Assembly: GCF_014648175.1 (NCBI RefSeq)
Contig: NZ_BMQP01000032.1
Span: 1 to 64,000, forward strand
From: Planobispora rosea
GTDB lineage: Bacteria; Actinomycetota; Actinomycetes; Streptosporangiales; Streptosporangiaceae
Direction: 5' to 3'
DNA length: 64,000 nucleotides
Shown one piece after another: positions 54,288 to 62,377 of the stretch. How positions within the stretch are numbered: the first letter of the stretch is position 1; the number at the start of each line of letters is the position of its first letter. The position numbers were made by a program, and so were the translations under genes. The notes beneath the pieces are model-generated. The model searched no databases. It saw only the letters and a list, made by a program, of their open reading frames with translations, and was not told where the DNA came from.

Positions 54288-54931
54288 GCCGCACCCCGCG
54301 TCCCGGACGCCGCCGCCTCGGCGTCCTCCCGCAGGGACCGGCCGGTGATGGCGAGGAAGGCGTCGTCGAGCGTGCCGGTGCCGCCCTTCAGCTCGGCGGG
54401 GGTGCCCTCGGCGACGACCTCGCCGTGGTCGATGATGACCAGCCGGTCGGCCAGCGCGTCGGCCTCGTCGAGATAGTGGGTGCTCAGGAAGACCGTGAGC
54501 CCGTCCTCCTCCCGCAGCCGGCGGATGTGGTCCCAGAGGTTGGCCCGGCTCTGCGGGTCCAGGCCCGTGGTCGGCTCGTCCAGGAAGAGCAGCGCCGGCC
54601 GGTGGACCAGGCCGAACGCCAGGTCGAAGCGGCGGCGCTGGCCGCCGGAGAGCGCGCCGCCCGTCCGGTCCGCCAGGGCCGTCAGGTCCAGGCGCTCCAG
54701 CGTCTCCGCGACCCGCTCGCGCGCCTGGGCCGGGCGCATACCGTACAGCCTGGCGTGCAGTTCGAGCTCCTCTCCCACCGGGTTCAGCGGGCTGGTCCCG
54801 CCGCCCTGGGACACGTAGCCGATGCGCCGCCGCACGCCCCGCGGATCGGTGACGAGGTCGTGCCCGGCGACCGTGGCGGTGCCCGCCGTCGGGCGGAGCA
54901 AGGTGGTCAACATGCGCATGGTGGTCGTCTT
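54284..54931 (-). pseudogene. DrrA-type ABC ATPase truncated in Walker A by the element
   Basis: The frame keeps the last part of Walker A (KTTTMRMLTTLLRPTAG), the Q-loop, signature LSGGQRRRFDLAF and Walker B LLFLDEPTTGLDP to the C-terminus, about 216 residues. The expected GPNGAG before KTTT is missing: on the minus strand the codon before AAG ACG is GTG where GGC is expected. Upstream the open frame (to 55093) is DNA of the element antisense to the integrase and encodes nothing similar. The missing first 30-50 codons should lie beyond the right end of the element. Confidence 0.85.
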
Positions 54932-54940
54932 CACCACTAC
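54920..54940. other. Putative attL junction
   Basis: Host sequence ends within GGTGGTCGTCTT (54920-54931); from 54932 the bases no longer encode the conserved Walker A. A TT dinucleotide at 54930-54931 would suit a serine-integrase core, as in phiC31, but the exact crossover cannot be fixed without attR or an empty site. Confidence 0.65.
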
Positions 54941-55000
54941 GGGTCTGGGGCGTACATTGACAGAGAGGCAAGCCGGACAGACGAGAACAGGACTCCCCCG

Positions 55001-56539
55001 ATGATGATCACGACTCCCGACAGGTGGACCGTCGATTACTGCCGGATCTCGTACGACAAGCGGGGAGCCGCTGAGGGAGTCGGGACACAGCACGTCGAGA
55101 ACGAGAACTCGGCCGACGAGCTAGGGCTGACGATCGCCCAGACCTACACGGACAACGACCTTTCGGCGTTCTCCGGGATCGAGCGTCCCGACTATCAGCG
55201 CATGATCGAGGACATCGAAGCCGGAAAGATCGGAACCATCATCATCCGGCACGCCGACCGGCTTCACCGGTCCGTCGAGGAAGTGAGCCGGTTCATTAAG
55301 GTCGCTCGCGCTCACGACGTGAAGCTGTACAGCGGCATGAAGGGCTCGTTCTACAACCTGAACAAGGCGGCCGGTCGTAAGGACCTGATCAACGACACGT
55401 TGAACGCCGAGTACGAGAGCGATCATCGCGGCGAGCGAGTGTCGGACGCTCGCAAGCGCCAGGCTCGGAACGGCGACTACGGCGGCGGCGTCCGGCCGTT
55501 CGGGTGGGGTGTGGACACGGGACGCGTCCGGTCCGTGTGCGTGAACCCGAAGGCTCCCGTCGCCGAACGCCGGTACGAAGACCGGCCGGTTCTCGACATG
55601 TCCCGGCACAACGAAGCCGAAGCCGCCGAGATCCGCCGTTGGGCTGACGATCTCCTGTCCGGCGTGTCCATGCGTCAGGTTCTCGCCGATCTCGCCGAAC
55701 GGGGCGTGAAGACGGTCGCCGAAGCCGACGGCCGGAACCTTCGCCGGAACGGTCGGGCCGTGAAGCACGAAGGGTGGAACAGCCGCACGATCAAGCAGAT
55801 ACTCACACATCCCCGGACGTCCGGTCACGCCGTCTATCAGGGCGAGATCGTGAAGCGGAACGCGTTCGAGCCGATCATTCCCGAAGAGAAGCGTCAGGCG
55901 TTGATCACGCTCTTCGCCGACCCGACTCGGAAGACGACGCCGGGGAACACGCCGAAGTGGCTCGGTTCGTTGATCTACCGGTGCGGCGTCTGCGACGACG
56001 GTACGACCATGACCGTCCGGAAGAACTCGCGTGGACAGTTCGTGTACCGGTGCCGGACGAAGGGGCATTGCTCCCGGCTCGCCGCTGAGGCTGACAGCTT
56101 CGTCGAACTCGCCATGATCGAGCGTCTGTCGCGCGCCGACATCGCCGACTTGCTCCCTCAGCGGGCAAGCGTGGACGTGGCGGGGCTTCGCGACCGGCTT
56201 CGGGAGCTGGACGCCGAAGAGACGGACGTCGCGATCAGAGCCGCACAGAAGAAGATCACGGCAGTCATGATGGAAGTCTTCGCCGCCGAGATCGAGCGTC
56301 AGCGCGACGAGATCCGGAAGCTGATCAACGACGCGACGGCAGAGAGCCCGCTTGCCGAGTTCGCCGCGAGCGACGACGCCGCGAAGGTCTGGCACAGCAA
56401 GTCTCTCGGCCGGAAGCGCGAGATCATCCGGCTTCTCACGCCGATCACGCTCATGCCGGTTCCGGCCGTCCGGGGACGGGGCTTCGATCCGGCGTCCGTC
56501 CGCTTCGACGCGTGGCAGAGAGCGCGCGAGGTAGCCTGA
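55001..56539 (+). CDS. int: Large serine recombinase (integrase)
   Basis: A 512-residue site-specific recombinase. The N-terminal resolvase domain has the nucleophile Ser17 in DYCRISYDKRG, the RxxRLxR-like IIIRHADRLHRSVEEV and the DLS region NDLSAFSGIERPDYQRMI. A recombinase domain follows (GVRPFGWGVD, TSGHAVYQGEIV), then a zinc ribbon (RCGVCDDGTTMTV to YRCRTKGHCSR) and a coiled-coil C-terminus. It integrates the element by attP x attB exchange without a tRNA target. ATG 55001 or 55004. A terminator follows the stop. Confidence 0.95.
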   Translation: MMITTPDRWTVDYCRISYDKRGAAEGVGTQHVENENSADELGLTIAQTYTDNDLSAFSGIERPDYQRMIEDIEAGKIGTIIIRHADRLHRSVEEVSRFIKVARAHDVKLYSGMKGSFYNLNKAAGRKDLINDTLNAEYESDHRGERVSDARKRQARNGDYGGGVRPFGWGVDTGRVRSVCVNPKAPVAERRYEDRPVLDMSRHNEAEAAEIRRWADDLLSGVSMRQVLADLAERGVKTVAEADGRNLRRNGRAVKHEGWNSRTIKQILTHPRTSGHAVYQGEIVKRNAFEPIIPEEKRQALITLFADPTRKTTPGNTPKWLGSLIYRCGVCDDGTTMTVRKNSRGQFVYRCRTKGHCSRLAAEADSFVELAMIERLSRADIADLLPQRASVDVAGLRDRLRELDAEETDVAIRAAQKKITAVMMEVFAAEIERQRDEIRKLINDATAESPLAEFAASDDAAKVWHSKSLGRKREIIRLLTPITLMPVPAVRGRGFDPASVRFDAWQRAREVA

Positions 56540-56568
56540 TCACGGGTCGTGGTAACCCGCCGTACGGC

Positions 56569-56599
56569 AAGCCCCCGGAGAGCACGGTTCCGGGGGCTT
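56569..56599 (+). terminator. Integrase terminator
   Basis: Perfect stem AAGCCCCCGGA (56569-56579) with TCCGGGGGCTT (56589-56599), loop of nine bases, 30 bases after the integrase stop. Confidence 0.85.
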
Positions 56600-57061
56600 C
56601 GTCGTGTCCGGGACCGGCCGCCGTCGGCGCTGAGCGGTCCCGTACCGGCCGCTCGTCGTGCGCTGAGGGGGAAGGAGAGCCGGGAGCGCGCCGACGGCCG
56701 GACAGAGCCCTTCAGGGGCGGCCGGTGGCGTTGTGGGGAGTCACAGACTTTCCCGGCTTGCCAATCTGTCACGCATTCCTGAGCTGTGCCGTCGTGTATC
56801 TGTTCCGATTTATATCCGGCCGTTGTGCGAGCCCTACAAAAGGCGGCCGGATTCAGGGCTGAACGGGGCTTGACAATCAGGCAAGTATTTGCAGGTCAGC
56901 ACGCTAATGCTTATTGTGGAACACGTAGCCGAGAGCTACCGGGTTGACCCAAGGGGAGTGACGTCCCGCCCGTACGGTCCAGGACGCCAGAGGAAAGGCC
57001 GGACCAGAGTCCCCCGTCAGGGATTGGCACCGGATCACGATCAAGTGATTCGGAGCATGCC
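56600..57061. other. Intergenic region between integrase and rep operon
   Basis: About 460 bases without a supported gene. It contains one CGCTGAGG octamer (56661-56668), a TTGACA at 56870-56875 that could be a -35 box of the rightward operon (no clear -10 at normal spacing), and GCAGGTCAGCACGCTAATGC just downstream. GCAGGTCAG recurs near 60,577. Confidence 0.4.
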
Positions 57062-57379
57062 ATGCCGGTTCCTGCAAGCCGTGAGCGCAGAGCCCTTCGC
57101 GCGAAGATTGCGAGAGCGTCAAGCAAGTTCGCCAGCGAGAAGGACGGCGACCTTACGGAGCTTCGTCGTGAGTTCAAGACTCAGACGATCGCGGATTACA
57201 TCAAAGCTCTCGTGGACGAAGCCCCCGCACTCACCATGGAGCAGCGTGATCGTCTCGCGCTACTTCTCCGGGGTTCGACTTCCGAGAAGTCGTCGTACGA
57301 CCTTCTCGACTCTGTTCCTCGCGCCACTGACGAAGTCAAGGAAAAGCCTGGCGTTCATGCCGCGACGCGTCCCGAGTAA
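57062..57379 (+). CDS. Small conserved element protein
   Basis: A 105-residue basic protein beginning MPVPASRERRALRAKIARAS and containing ELRREFKTQTIADYIKALVDEAPALT (as two adjacent helices). Such proteins are frequent next to integrase genes in actinobacterial prophages and integrative elements; function unknown. ATG 57062 has a GGAG site. No HTH or zinc motif is visible. A hairpin follows its stop. Confidence 0.75.
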   Translation: MPVPASRERRALRAKIARASSKFASEKDGDLTELRREFKTQTIADYIKALVDEAPALTMEQRDRLALLLRGSTSEKSSYDLLDSVPRATDEVKEKPGVHAATRPE

Positions 57380-57409
57380 GCAACTAACGAGGCTCCCTAG
57401 AAATGCCGA

Positions 57410-57435
57410 AGCCGCCTCATCCCCATAAGGCGGCT
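57410..57435 (+). terminator. Short terminator-like hairpin
   Basis: AGCCGCCT (57410-57417) pairs with AGGCGGCT (57428-57435) across ten bases, 31 bases after the preceding stop. Short but GC-rich. Confidence 0.5.
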
Positions 57436-57470
57436 CCCGGCGAACCTCAGCGCACAGACAGGATAAGCCA

Positions 57471-57758
57471 ATGTCCGCTTTGCCTGCAAGGCAAGGAATC
57501 CATCTCGTTCCCCCTACTCTGCGGAAAAAGTTCGAGCCCGTCGGCGGCGTATCTATTTCCGTTCCTACCGGGGAATGGGTCGCCGTCTACGAAGGGGAGA
57601 TTACCGATCCCGTCGTCGCGTTCGACAACGCCGGGAACGCGCTCGTTCTTCGCCCCGAATGGGGCGCACTCGTTCGAGCGAACGCGTGGAACGGATTCCT
57701 TCGCGTCGATCGTGTCGAGTCCCCGAGCCCCTCAGCGGCGAAAGGGGCGGCGGCATGA
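57471..57758 (+). CDS. Small protein upstream of the RepA-like ATPase
   Basis: A 95-residue protein beginning MSALPARQGIHLVPPTLRKK with a beta-rich core (GGVSISVPTGEWVAVYEGEI, then PVVAFDNAGNALVLRPEW). ATG 57471 follows an AGGA site, and the stop overlaps the ATPase start (ATGA), so both are co-translated. No family recognised; a replication accessory role is inference from coupling. Confidence 0.75.
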   Translation: MSALPARQGIHLVPPTLRKKFEPVGGVSISVPTGEWVAVYEGEITDPVVAFDNAGNALVLRPEWGALVRANAWNGFLRVDRVESPSPSAAKGAAA

Positions 57759-58927
57759 GCGAGTGGGAGATTCCTTCCGAGGACCTTCATCGTGAAACGC
57801 TGAGGGAACTCACTCGGATCGAAGCGCGTCGTCAAGCTCAGAAGATCGACGCCGAGAAGCGAGCAAAGCAGCGCCCCAAGCTCATGGACTCGATTCTAGA
57901 TCCGCAAGTGCTAGACGATATGCCGGATGTCGAGCCGATGATTCCGGGGGTTCTCAATCAGAACTCGTTCGCGATCCTTACGGGACGTGACTCGACGTAC
58001 AAGACGTTCTCGGCTCTCGATTGGGCGCTTCATCTGGCGACCGGCCGCGATTGGCACGACAAGCGGGTCGGAATGCCGGAGGATCGTCCGGGCATTCTCT
58101 ACGTAGCCGCTGAGGGGGCGTACGGCATCCGGCCGCGTATCCGTGCGTGGGAGCACTTCCACGGAATCAAGCTCACTGACGCATACGTAAAGTACCCGGA
58201 AGGGTCGTTTAACGCTCGGAAGTATCCGGGCGGTCAGCCCACGTTCCATCTCATGACTCGATCCGTGAATCTCTTCGACGGTCCGGATATCGACGACTTC
58301 GTGAACCTGATCGCATCTCACAGCAATGTCGGTCTCGTGATTCTCGACACGCTTCGTCGGTGCTCGGGTGGAGCGGAACAGAACGGCTCAGACATGGGCG
58401 TCGTTATCGACAACATCACCCGAGTTCGAGAAGCCACCAAAGGCGGCAGCGTTCTCGCTATCGCTCACACCGACAAGGGAGACAAGGACACACGAGGATC
58501 ATCGCTGATCGAAGATGACGCGGATATCGTCTGGCATTCCAAGGTGGACGAAAAGTCAGGTTGGGTCGTGTTGACCAACCGAAAGATGAAGGACGGTCCG
58601 GCGCACGAAGACGTGAAGCTCATCCCGAAGGAAGTCGGCGACTCAGTCGTCATGACGCGCCCCGATCCGTTCGAGATGCCGAGCATGCCGGACAGTGATA
58701 AGGAAGTTCTGGCCGTCATCCGACTTCTGTGCGAAGCCGGGGAGAGAGCCTCAGCGGCGAGAGTTCGACGGATGGTCGCCGAGCGTGGGCGTGAAATGCC
58801 TGAGTCCACGTTCTACAAGGTGATCAAGAACCTTCTCGATAACAAGGTGATCGCTCAGGAGAAGAAGGGCGCTCCCTACACGATCCCCGGACTCACGGCC
58901 AGTGCCGAAGGGGGCGATGAAGGGTGA
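57755..58927 (+). CDS. RepA-like AAA ATPase/helicase of the element
   Basis: A 390-residue ATPase of the RecA-like RepA/AAA_25 group. The P-loop is degenerate: AILTGRDSTYKTFSALDWAL (GRDSTYKT). Walker B is VGLVILDTLRR and sensor-like LAIAHTDKGDKDTRGSSLIE and WHSKVDEKSGWVVLTNRKMK follow, the usual order in RepA-type replicative helicases. The C-terminus is a winged helix (ASAARVRRMVAERGREM, STFYKVIKNLLDNKVI). It probably drives replication of the excised element; the iteron region directly downstream supports this. Confidence 0.88.
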   Translation: MSEWEIPSEDLHRETLRELTRIEARRQAQKIDAEKRAKQRPKLMDSILDPQVLDDMPDVEPMIPGVLNQNSFAILTGRDSTYKTFSALDWALHLATGRDWHDKRVGMPEDRPGILYVAAEGAYGIRPRIRAWEHFHGIKLTDAYVKYPEGSFNARKYPGGQPTFHLMTRSVNLFDGPDIDDFVNLIASHSNVGLVILDTLRRCSGGAEQNGSDMGVVIDNITRVREATKGGSVLAIAHTDKGDKDTRGSSLIEDDADIVWHSKVDEKSGWVVLTNRKMKDGPAHEDVKLIPKEVGDSVVMTRPDPFEMPSMPDSDKEVLAVIRLLCEAGERASAARVRRMVAERGREMPESTFYKVIKNLLDNKVIAQEKKGAPYTIPGLTASAEGGDEG

Positions 58928-58933
58928 GGAATT

Positions 58934-59185
58934 CACTCCACGCGATAGATCATTTCGGCGCTTCCCGTGGAGTGCCGTTGAGCTGGGAAAACAGCACTCC
59001 ACTCTACGGTGTTTCTGATCTTTGGAGTGGCGGACTCTACGAACTCCACAGCGGGTCGCTAATCCGTGGAGTGCCGTTGACCAGGAGCAACGCCGCACAA
59101 CTTCACGGACTCTACAGCACTCCATTCCTCAGCGGCCTACCAACTCCACGGGGAGGGGGGTTCCTTAAGGAACCCCCCGTGGAGT
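58934..59185. repeat. Iteron cluster and palindrome, candidate origin
   Basis: Seven exact copies of GTGGAGT/ACTCCAC occur at 58935, 58967, 58996, 59043, 59066, 59143 and 59179 (both orientations), with near copies at 59023 and 59119. Two copies extend to GTGGAGTGCCGTTGA (58967 and 59066). Two GGACTCTAC-N2/3-ACTCCA units occur at 59032-59049 and 59107-59124. A perfect 24-base palindrome with centre TTCCTTAAGGAA spans 59155-59178. The position right after the RepA-like gene suggests an origin. The 58,928-59,418 gap holds no supported gene. Confidence 0.75.
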
Positions 59186-59418
59186 GGAGAGGAGAGAGAA
59201 AGTCAGGAAGGAACCTGATCAGCTATCCGAGCGCTGAGGGGAGTCCGGTCCGGCCGACGGCGGAAGCCCGTCCCCCACCCGCTGAGGGGGCTCAGGACGG
59301 CTCGGCAAGTGAGTTCCGGCGCACGGGGTCCGGCACCGGCCGCCTGCCCGCTGAGGGAGCCGTACAGCCCCCTCGAATCCACGAGAAGACCGATCAGCAC
59401 AACAAAGGAGAACTGACC

Positions 59419-59691
59419 ATGCCAGAGAAAGAGCCGAACTCGAATCCCGTCATCATTCCGCAGTCTTACCCGCTGAAGGCGATCAAGGAGAAGCGAGAGA
59501 GTAACCGCCCGGTTCCCCGACAGGTCGTTTACCTGATCGTCGGGTGGATCACCGAAGGGGAGAAGACGTATCCGCTGGCCGTTCAGGAATCGGAAAAACA
59601 CGGCGACTTCTCGCCGAGTACGCCCGTGAAACTCAGGGGCGAAGTCCGGTACTTCATCCCGACTCAATGGATCGAGGACGTGAACAGATGA
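59419..59691 (+). CDS. Small element protein (90 aa)
   Basis: A 90-residue protein beginning MPEKEPNSNPVIIPQSYPLK, with RQVVYLIVGWITEGEKTYPL then VKLRGEVRYFIPTQWIEDV. ATG 59419 has a perfect AAAGGAG site at nine bases. The open frame continues upstream through the iteron region but without a good start. Its stop overlaps the next gene (ATGA). No family recognised. Confidence 0.8.
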   Translation: MPEKEPNSNPVIIPQSYPLKAIKEKRESNRPVPRQVVYLIVGWITEGEKTYPLAVQESEKHGDFSPSTPVKLRGEVRYFIPTQWIEDVNR

Positions 59692-59879
59692 CTATTACAG
59701 ACCACAGCCCCGAGACGCTCGAACCGTCTCGGGACCGTGGCACCACCGATTCAAGCACGGAGTACGCGTGCCCTGTCTGCCCCGCCGCTGTGGTGGTCGA
59801 AGACGGATGGGTCAGTGTCGCGCACGTCGCGGACTGTCCGGCCGACATGAACCGGCTCGCGCTCACGGACGGGGGTTGA
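59688..59879 (+). CDS. Small zinc-ribbon-like protein (63 aa)
   Basis: A 63-residue protein starting MTITDHSPETLEPSRDRG, with the putative metal site CPVCPAAVVVEDGWVSVAH then VADCP (C-x2-C...H-x3-C). It overlaps the preceding gene by ATGA. The motif suggests zinc binding; function unknown. Confidence 0.75.
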   Translation: MTITDHSPETLEPSRDRGTTDSSTEYACPVCPAAVVVEDGWVSVAHVADCPADMNRLALTDGG

Positions 59880-59884
59880 CGGCA

Positions 59885-60163
59885 ATGAGCGATCTCGTAC
59901 CGAGCACGGGCGAGCTGTACCCGGTGAACAACCCGTACGAGTACGGCAACGCGTACAGCCGTGTACCGGCGCACCTCGAAGCCGTACCCGAGTACGGCCC
60001 GACGAACGGCTTCACGGACACCGTCGGCCGGTACTGGTCGTACGTCATCCGGTACCCCAGGTACGCCGCACTCGGGTTCCTCTGGATCACGTACACGCCA
60101 TGGCGGTTCCTGTACCTCGTGGGTACGGGCGTGCTGCTGTACGTCTCGCTGACGTCAGGGTGA
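59885..60163 (+). CDS. Small membrane protein, possibly Spd-like
   Basis: A 92-residue protein, Tyr-rich at the N-terminus (LYPVNNPYEYGNAYSRVPAH) and with one or two membrane segments at the C-terminus (YAALGFLWITYTPWRFLYLV and following). Small membrane proteins in this position in actinomycete elements are often spread (Spd) proteins; this is inference. Its DNA is part of the GTAC-rich tract. The stop overlaps the GTG of the next frame. Confidence 0.65.
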   Translation: MSDLVPSTGELYPVNNPYEYGNAYSRVPAHLEAVPEYGPTNGFTDTVGRYWSYVIRYPRYAALGFLWITYTPWRFLYLVGTGVLLYVSLTSG

Positions 60164-60360
60164 ACGCGGTGTACGTCCGGCCGTACCGTACGGCGCTGTA
60201 CGTGAACACGAACACGTACGGCGTGCTGTACCTGTACGGCCGGACGTACGGAAATGGCGCGTACGTGTACGGCGGACGTACCGAGTACAGCCGTACAGGT
60301 ACAGCGTCGTACGGGTACAGCTCAGGCTCGTACGTGAACAGCGCGGGTCTGTACGCGTAC
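59897..60360. repeat. GTAC-rich tract (35 GTAC in about 460 bp)
   Basis: I count 35 GTAC tetranucleotides by eye between 59897 and 60360, where about two are expected, often as CGTACGG or TGTACG. The tract crosses two reading frames (59885 and 60160) and so is not explained by one amino-acid repeat. Confidence 0.9.
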
Positions 60361-60645
60361 AGCATTCGGCCGGACGGAGAGACCGAGTCGAGCCCGGCAT
60401 TCATTCGCCGCTGTGGAATCGAGTCGAGCACATATCGAGTCCGTGCCCGTCATATGCACACAGTGATATCGAGAGACCTTCGTCGGCATTCACGGAAGGT
60501 GACGGGACTCGGCCGACGAGATCGGACACGACTTCGTGAGCGTTTCGTTCAAGGAATCGGCCGGCCGCATAAGTGCAGGTCAGAGGCCGATTTTTTGAGA
60601 GAGGATCATGTCCCCGACCCGCCGCTGTCCGAAAAGTTTGTGTGA
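60160..60645 (+). CDS. Doubtful Tyr/Gly-rich protein over the GTAC tract
   Basis: A frame of about 161 residues starting at GTG 60160 (overlapping the preceding stop), rich in Tyr, Val and Gly (ALYVNTNTYGVLYLYGRTYG and similar) and then basic (RRHSRKVTGLGRRDRTRLRE). The Tyr content follows from the GTAC repeats and the opposite strand is equally Tyr-rich, so the frame may be accidental. No ribosome binding site is clear. Low confidence. Confidence 0.3.
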   Translation: MNAVYVRPYRTALYVNTNTYGVLYLYGRTYGNGAYVYGGRTEYSRTGTASYGYSSGSYVNSAGLYAYSIRPDGETESSPAFIRRCGIESSTYRVRARHMHTVISRDLRRHSRKVTGLGRRDRTRLRERFVQGIGRPHKCRSEADFLREDHVPDPPLSEKFV

Positions 60646-60717
60646 GCCGCGAGAGAACCTGAAGATCATCACGCTCCGTGAATAACCGGCAAGAATTAAG
60701 GGAAAGCGAGACCAACC

Positions 60718-61101
60718 GTGAAGAGACCAGAGGGAACCCCGGGCAGTACGCGGGCATGGCGAGAAATGCGACTCGAAGTGCTCCGTCGAGCCGGGGGCAT
60801 CGGAAAGGCGCGATGCTATCTGTGCCGAACGCTCGTGACCGATCACGACAAGACGCTTCCGACTCACTATCACTGTGAGCACATCGTTCCGAAGGTGAAC
60901 GGCGGGAAGACCGAGTTCTCGAACCTCGCCGTTTCGTGCCGGATGTGTAACGGTCAGAAGTCCCTGATCGACGCCGGAACGTCAGCGCTCGCTAAGCGGG
61001 CTTCCGTCGAACAACAGCGATGCCAATTCCACGGTGAACGGTGCGGAACTCTGCATTCGGAAACCGGCGCTGAACTGTACGACATCATGTTCGGCGCGTG
61101 A
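60718..61101 (+). CDS. HNH endonuclease
   Basis: A 127-residue HNH nuclease. It has the zinc knuckle CYLCRT, then YHCEHIVPKVNGGKTEFSNL and AVSCRMCNGQKS, that is C-x2-C, H-x-E-H-I-V-P (HNH core), N and C-x2-C. It starts at GTG 60718. In phages such genes are linked to packaging; in integrative elements to DNA transfer or homing. Nothing here decides between these. Confidence 0.9.
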   Translation: MKRPEGTPGSTRAWREMRLEVLRRAGGIGKARCYLCRTLVTDHDKTLPTHYHCEHIVPKVNGGKTEFSNLAVSCRMCNGQKSLIDAGTSALAKRASVEQQRCQFHGERCGTLHSETGAELYDIMFGA

Positions 61102-61157
61102 ATAGAGAAATCCCCGCCCGATCAATTACTCTCGAAACAGCACAAAGGAGAATCCAA

Positions 61158-61580
61158 ATGGCTCAGAACTGTGAATGCCGCGTCACGCTCGAAGACGTCG
61201 CCGAGAAGGCGGGCTTCCTGCCCGTCGCCGCTGTGGCTCACCAGGCGAAGGGGCTCGGGCTCGACGTGCGCGCCGACTGGGCCGGTCGGCCGTCCGTCGC
61301 CATCGCCGACGCTGGCAGGCTGTACGACGCGGTGACCGGCTCGGCCGACGAAGCGAACCGCGCGAACGCCGACCGGCTTCGAGCCGAAGAGCAGGCCACA
61401 GCGGCGCGAGAAGCCGCTGAGCGCGAGATCTTCGACGGCGCGTACTTCGCCGCCGTCCGGAGCGGCAAGCCCGCTCCGAAGGCGTACAGCGATGCCGGGG
61501 AAGCCGTTCGGCACGCGCGCACGGTCGGCACGCTCGGGAAGATCGCCGACGCTGCGAAGAAGGCGGCCGGTATCCGATGA
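61158..61580 (+). CDS. Small helical protein (140 aa)
   Basis: A 140-residue Ala-rich, mostly helical protein beginning MAQNCECRVTLEDVAEKAGF, with the charged helix NANADRLRAEEQATAAREAAER (here ADRLRAEEQATAAREAAE). ATG 61158 has an AAAGGAG site at nine bases. The stop overlaps the next start (ATGA). No family recognised. Confidence 0.8.
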   Translation: MAQNCECRVTLEDVAEKAGFLPVAAVAHQAKGLGLDVRADWAGRPSVAIADAGRLYDAVTGSADEANRANADRLRAEEQATAAREAAEREIFDGAYFAAVRSGKPAPKAYSDAGEAVRHARTVGTLGKIADAAKKAAGIR

Positions 61581-61807
61581 ACATCACGGAGAAAGCCGAC
61601 GCCGGTCGCCTCATGGCGGTTACTCGGATGTTCCCGAAGTCATGGGGAACGCCGCCGTTCGATGACGAAGAGCGGCGCGCGTGGATTCTCACGCATGCTC
61701 GCGCCGAAGCTGCGATGAACCCACACCGGGAACTCGCACGGCGTGACACTCGACTTCTGAACGAGCTTCGTCTAGCTCGTCTCGAACAGATCAGGGAATG
61801 TCCCTGA
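61577..61807 (+). CDS. Small helical protein (76 aa)
   Basis: A 76-residue protein starting MNITEKADAGRLMAVTRMFP, with the acidic/basic helices DDEERRAWILTHARAEAAMN and RLLNELRLARLEQI. It overlaps the previous gene by ATGA and closes the rightward operon. No family recognised. Confidence 0.75.
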   Translation: MNITEKADAGRLMAVTRMFPKSWGTPPFDDEERRAWILTHARAEAAMNPHRELARRDTRLLNELRLARLEQIRECP

Positions 61808-62377
61808 TCGTTACCGACCAACCCTGAAAGGTATTCGACGTCAACCCGGGCTTATTCCTTTCACCGGTAAGGGCGGACCATGACGAAGCTAGGGGGCTTC
61901 CGAGTTCGTTCCTGCGTTGAGTCCCCCGCGATCCCCCGCCGTTTCTGCTCCCGAACGGCGGGGGATTCGCAAACTGAAGACGTTCTTTCTTGCCACGATT
62001 CGAGCGCGGTCCCGTGACGATTCCGGGAAGCTCATTTCGTGACTGATTGGCACGCTGACACCGGCTCGACAGCGACAACCCCTCTGAGCTGGGGAAACTT
62101 CGACAGCGACAAGCCGTGATCAGCGCTGATCCGGTGCCTGAGCTGCATGAACGCCGACAGCGACACGTCAGCACAGCGACAGAGGCAAAACCCCTGATCC
62201 GTACGCGTGCAGGCGTGAGAGCCACGACAGAAGGACAGCGCCCCCGTACCCCTCAGCGCTCGCCGTCGGCGCTCAGCGGCCGGTACAGCGCCACGCCGGA
62301 CGGCACCGGCCGCCGTCCCCCAAGCACGACTGAGCCCCGTCGCCGCTGTGGCGTACGGGGCTCGGTCCGGCCGGTTG
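61808..62377. other. Non-coding gap at the end of the rightward operon
   Basis: About 570 bases between converging operons. Frames are open but lack ribosome binding sites and homologous features. It holds direct repeats (62067-62181), the octamer CCTCAGCG (62251-62258) and a CCGTCGGCGCTCAGCGG near-copy, and GC-rich inverted stretches around 61,915-61,970 (CCCCGCCGTT/AACGGCGGGG) that could act as a bidirectional terminator. Confidence 0.5.
62067..62181 (+). repeat. CGACAGCGACA direct repeats and a palindrome
   Basis: CGACAGCGACA occurs at 62067-62077, 62101-62111 and 62155-62165, with CACAGCGACA at 62172-62181. Between them lies the perfect 14-base palindrome GATCAGCGCTGATC (62118-62131). 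All copies face the same way. They are outside any supported gene and could bind a transfer or control protein. Confidence 0.8.

Noticed and set aside
57403-57795. 130-codon frame overlapping the 95-residue gene before the RepA-like ATPase
   Set aside because: It has no ribosome binding site and a Ser/Pro-rich composition, while the 95-residue frame has an AGGA site and ATGA coupling.
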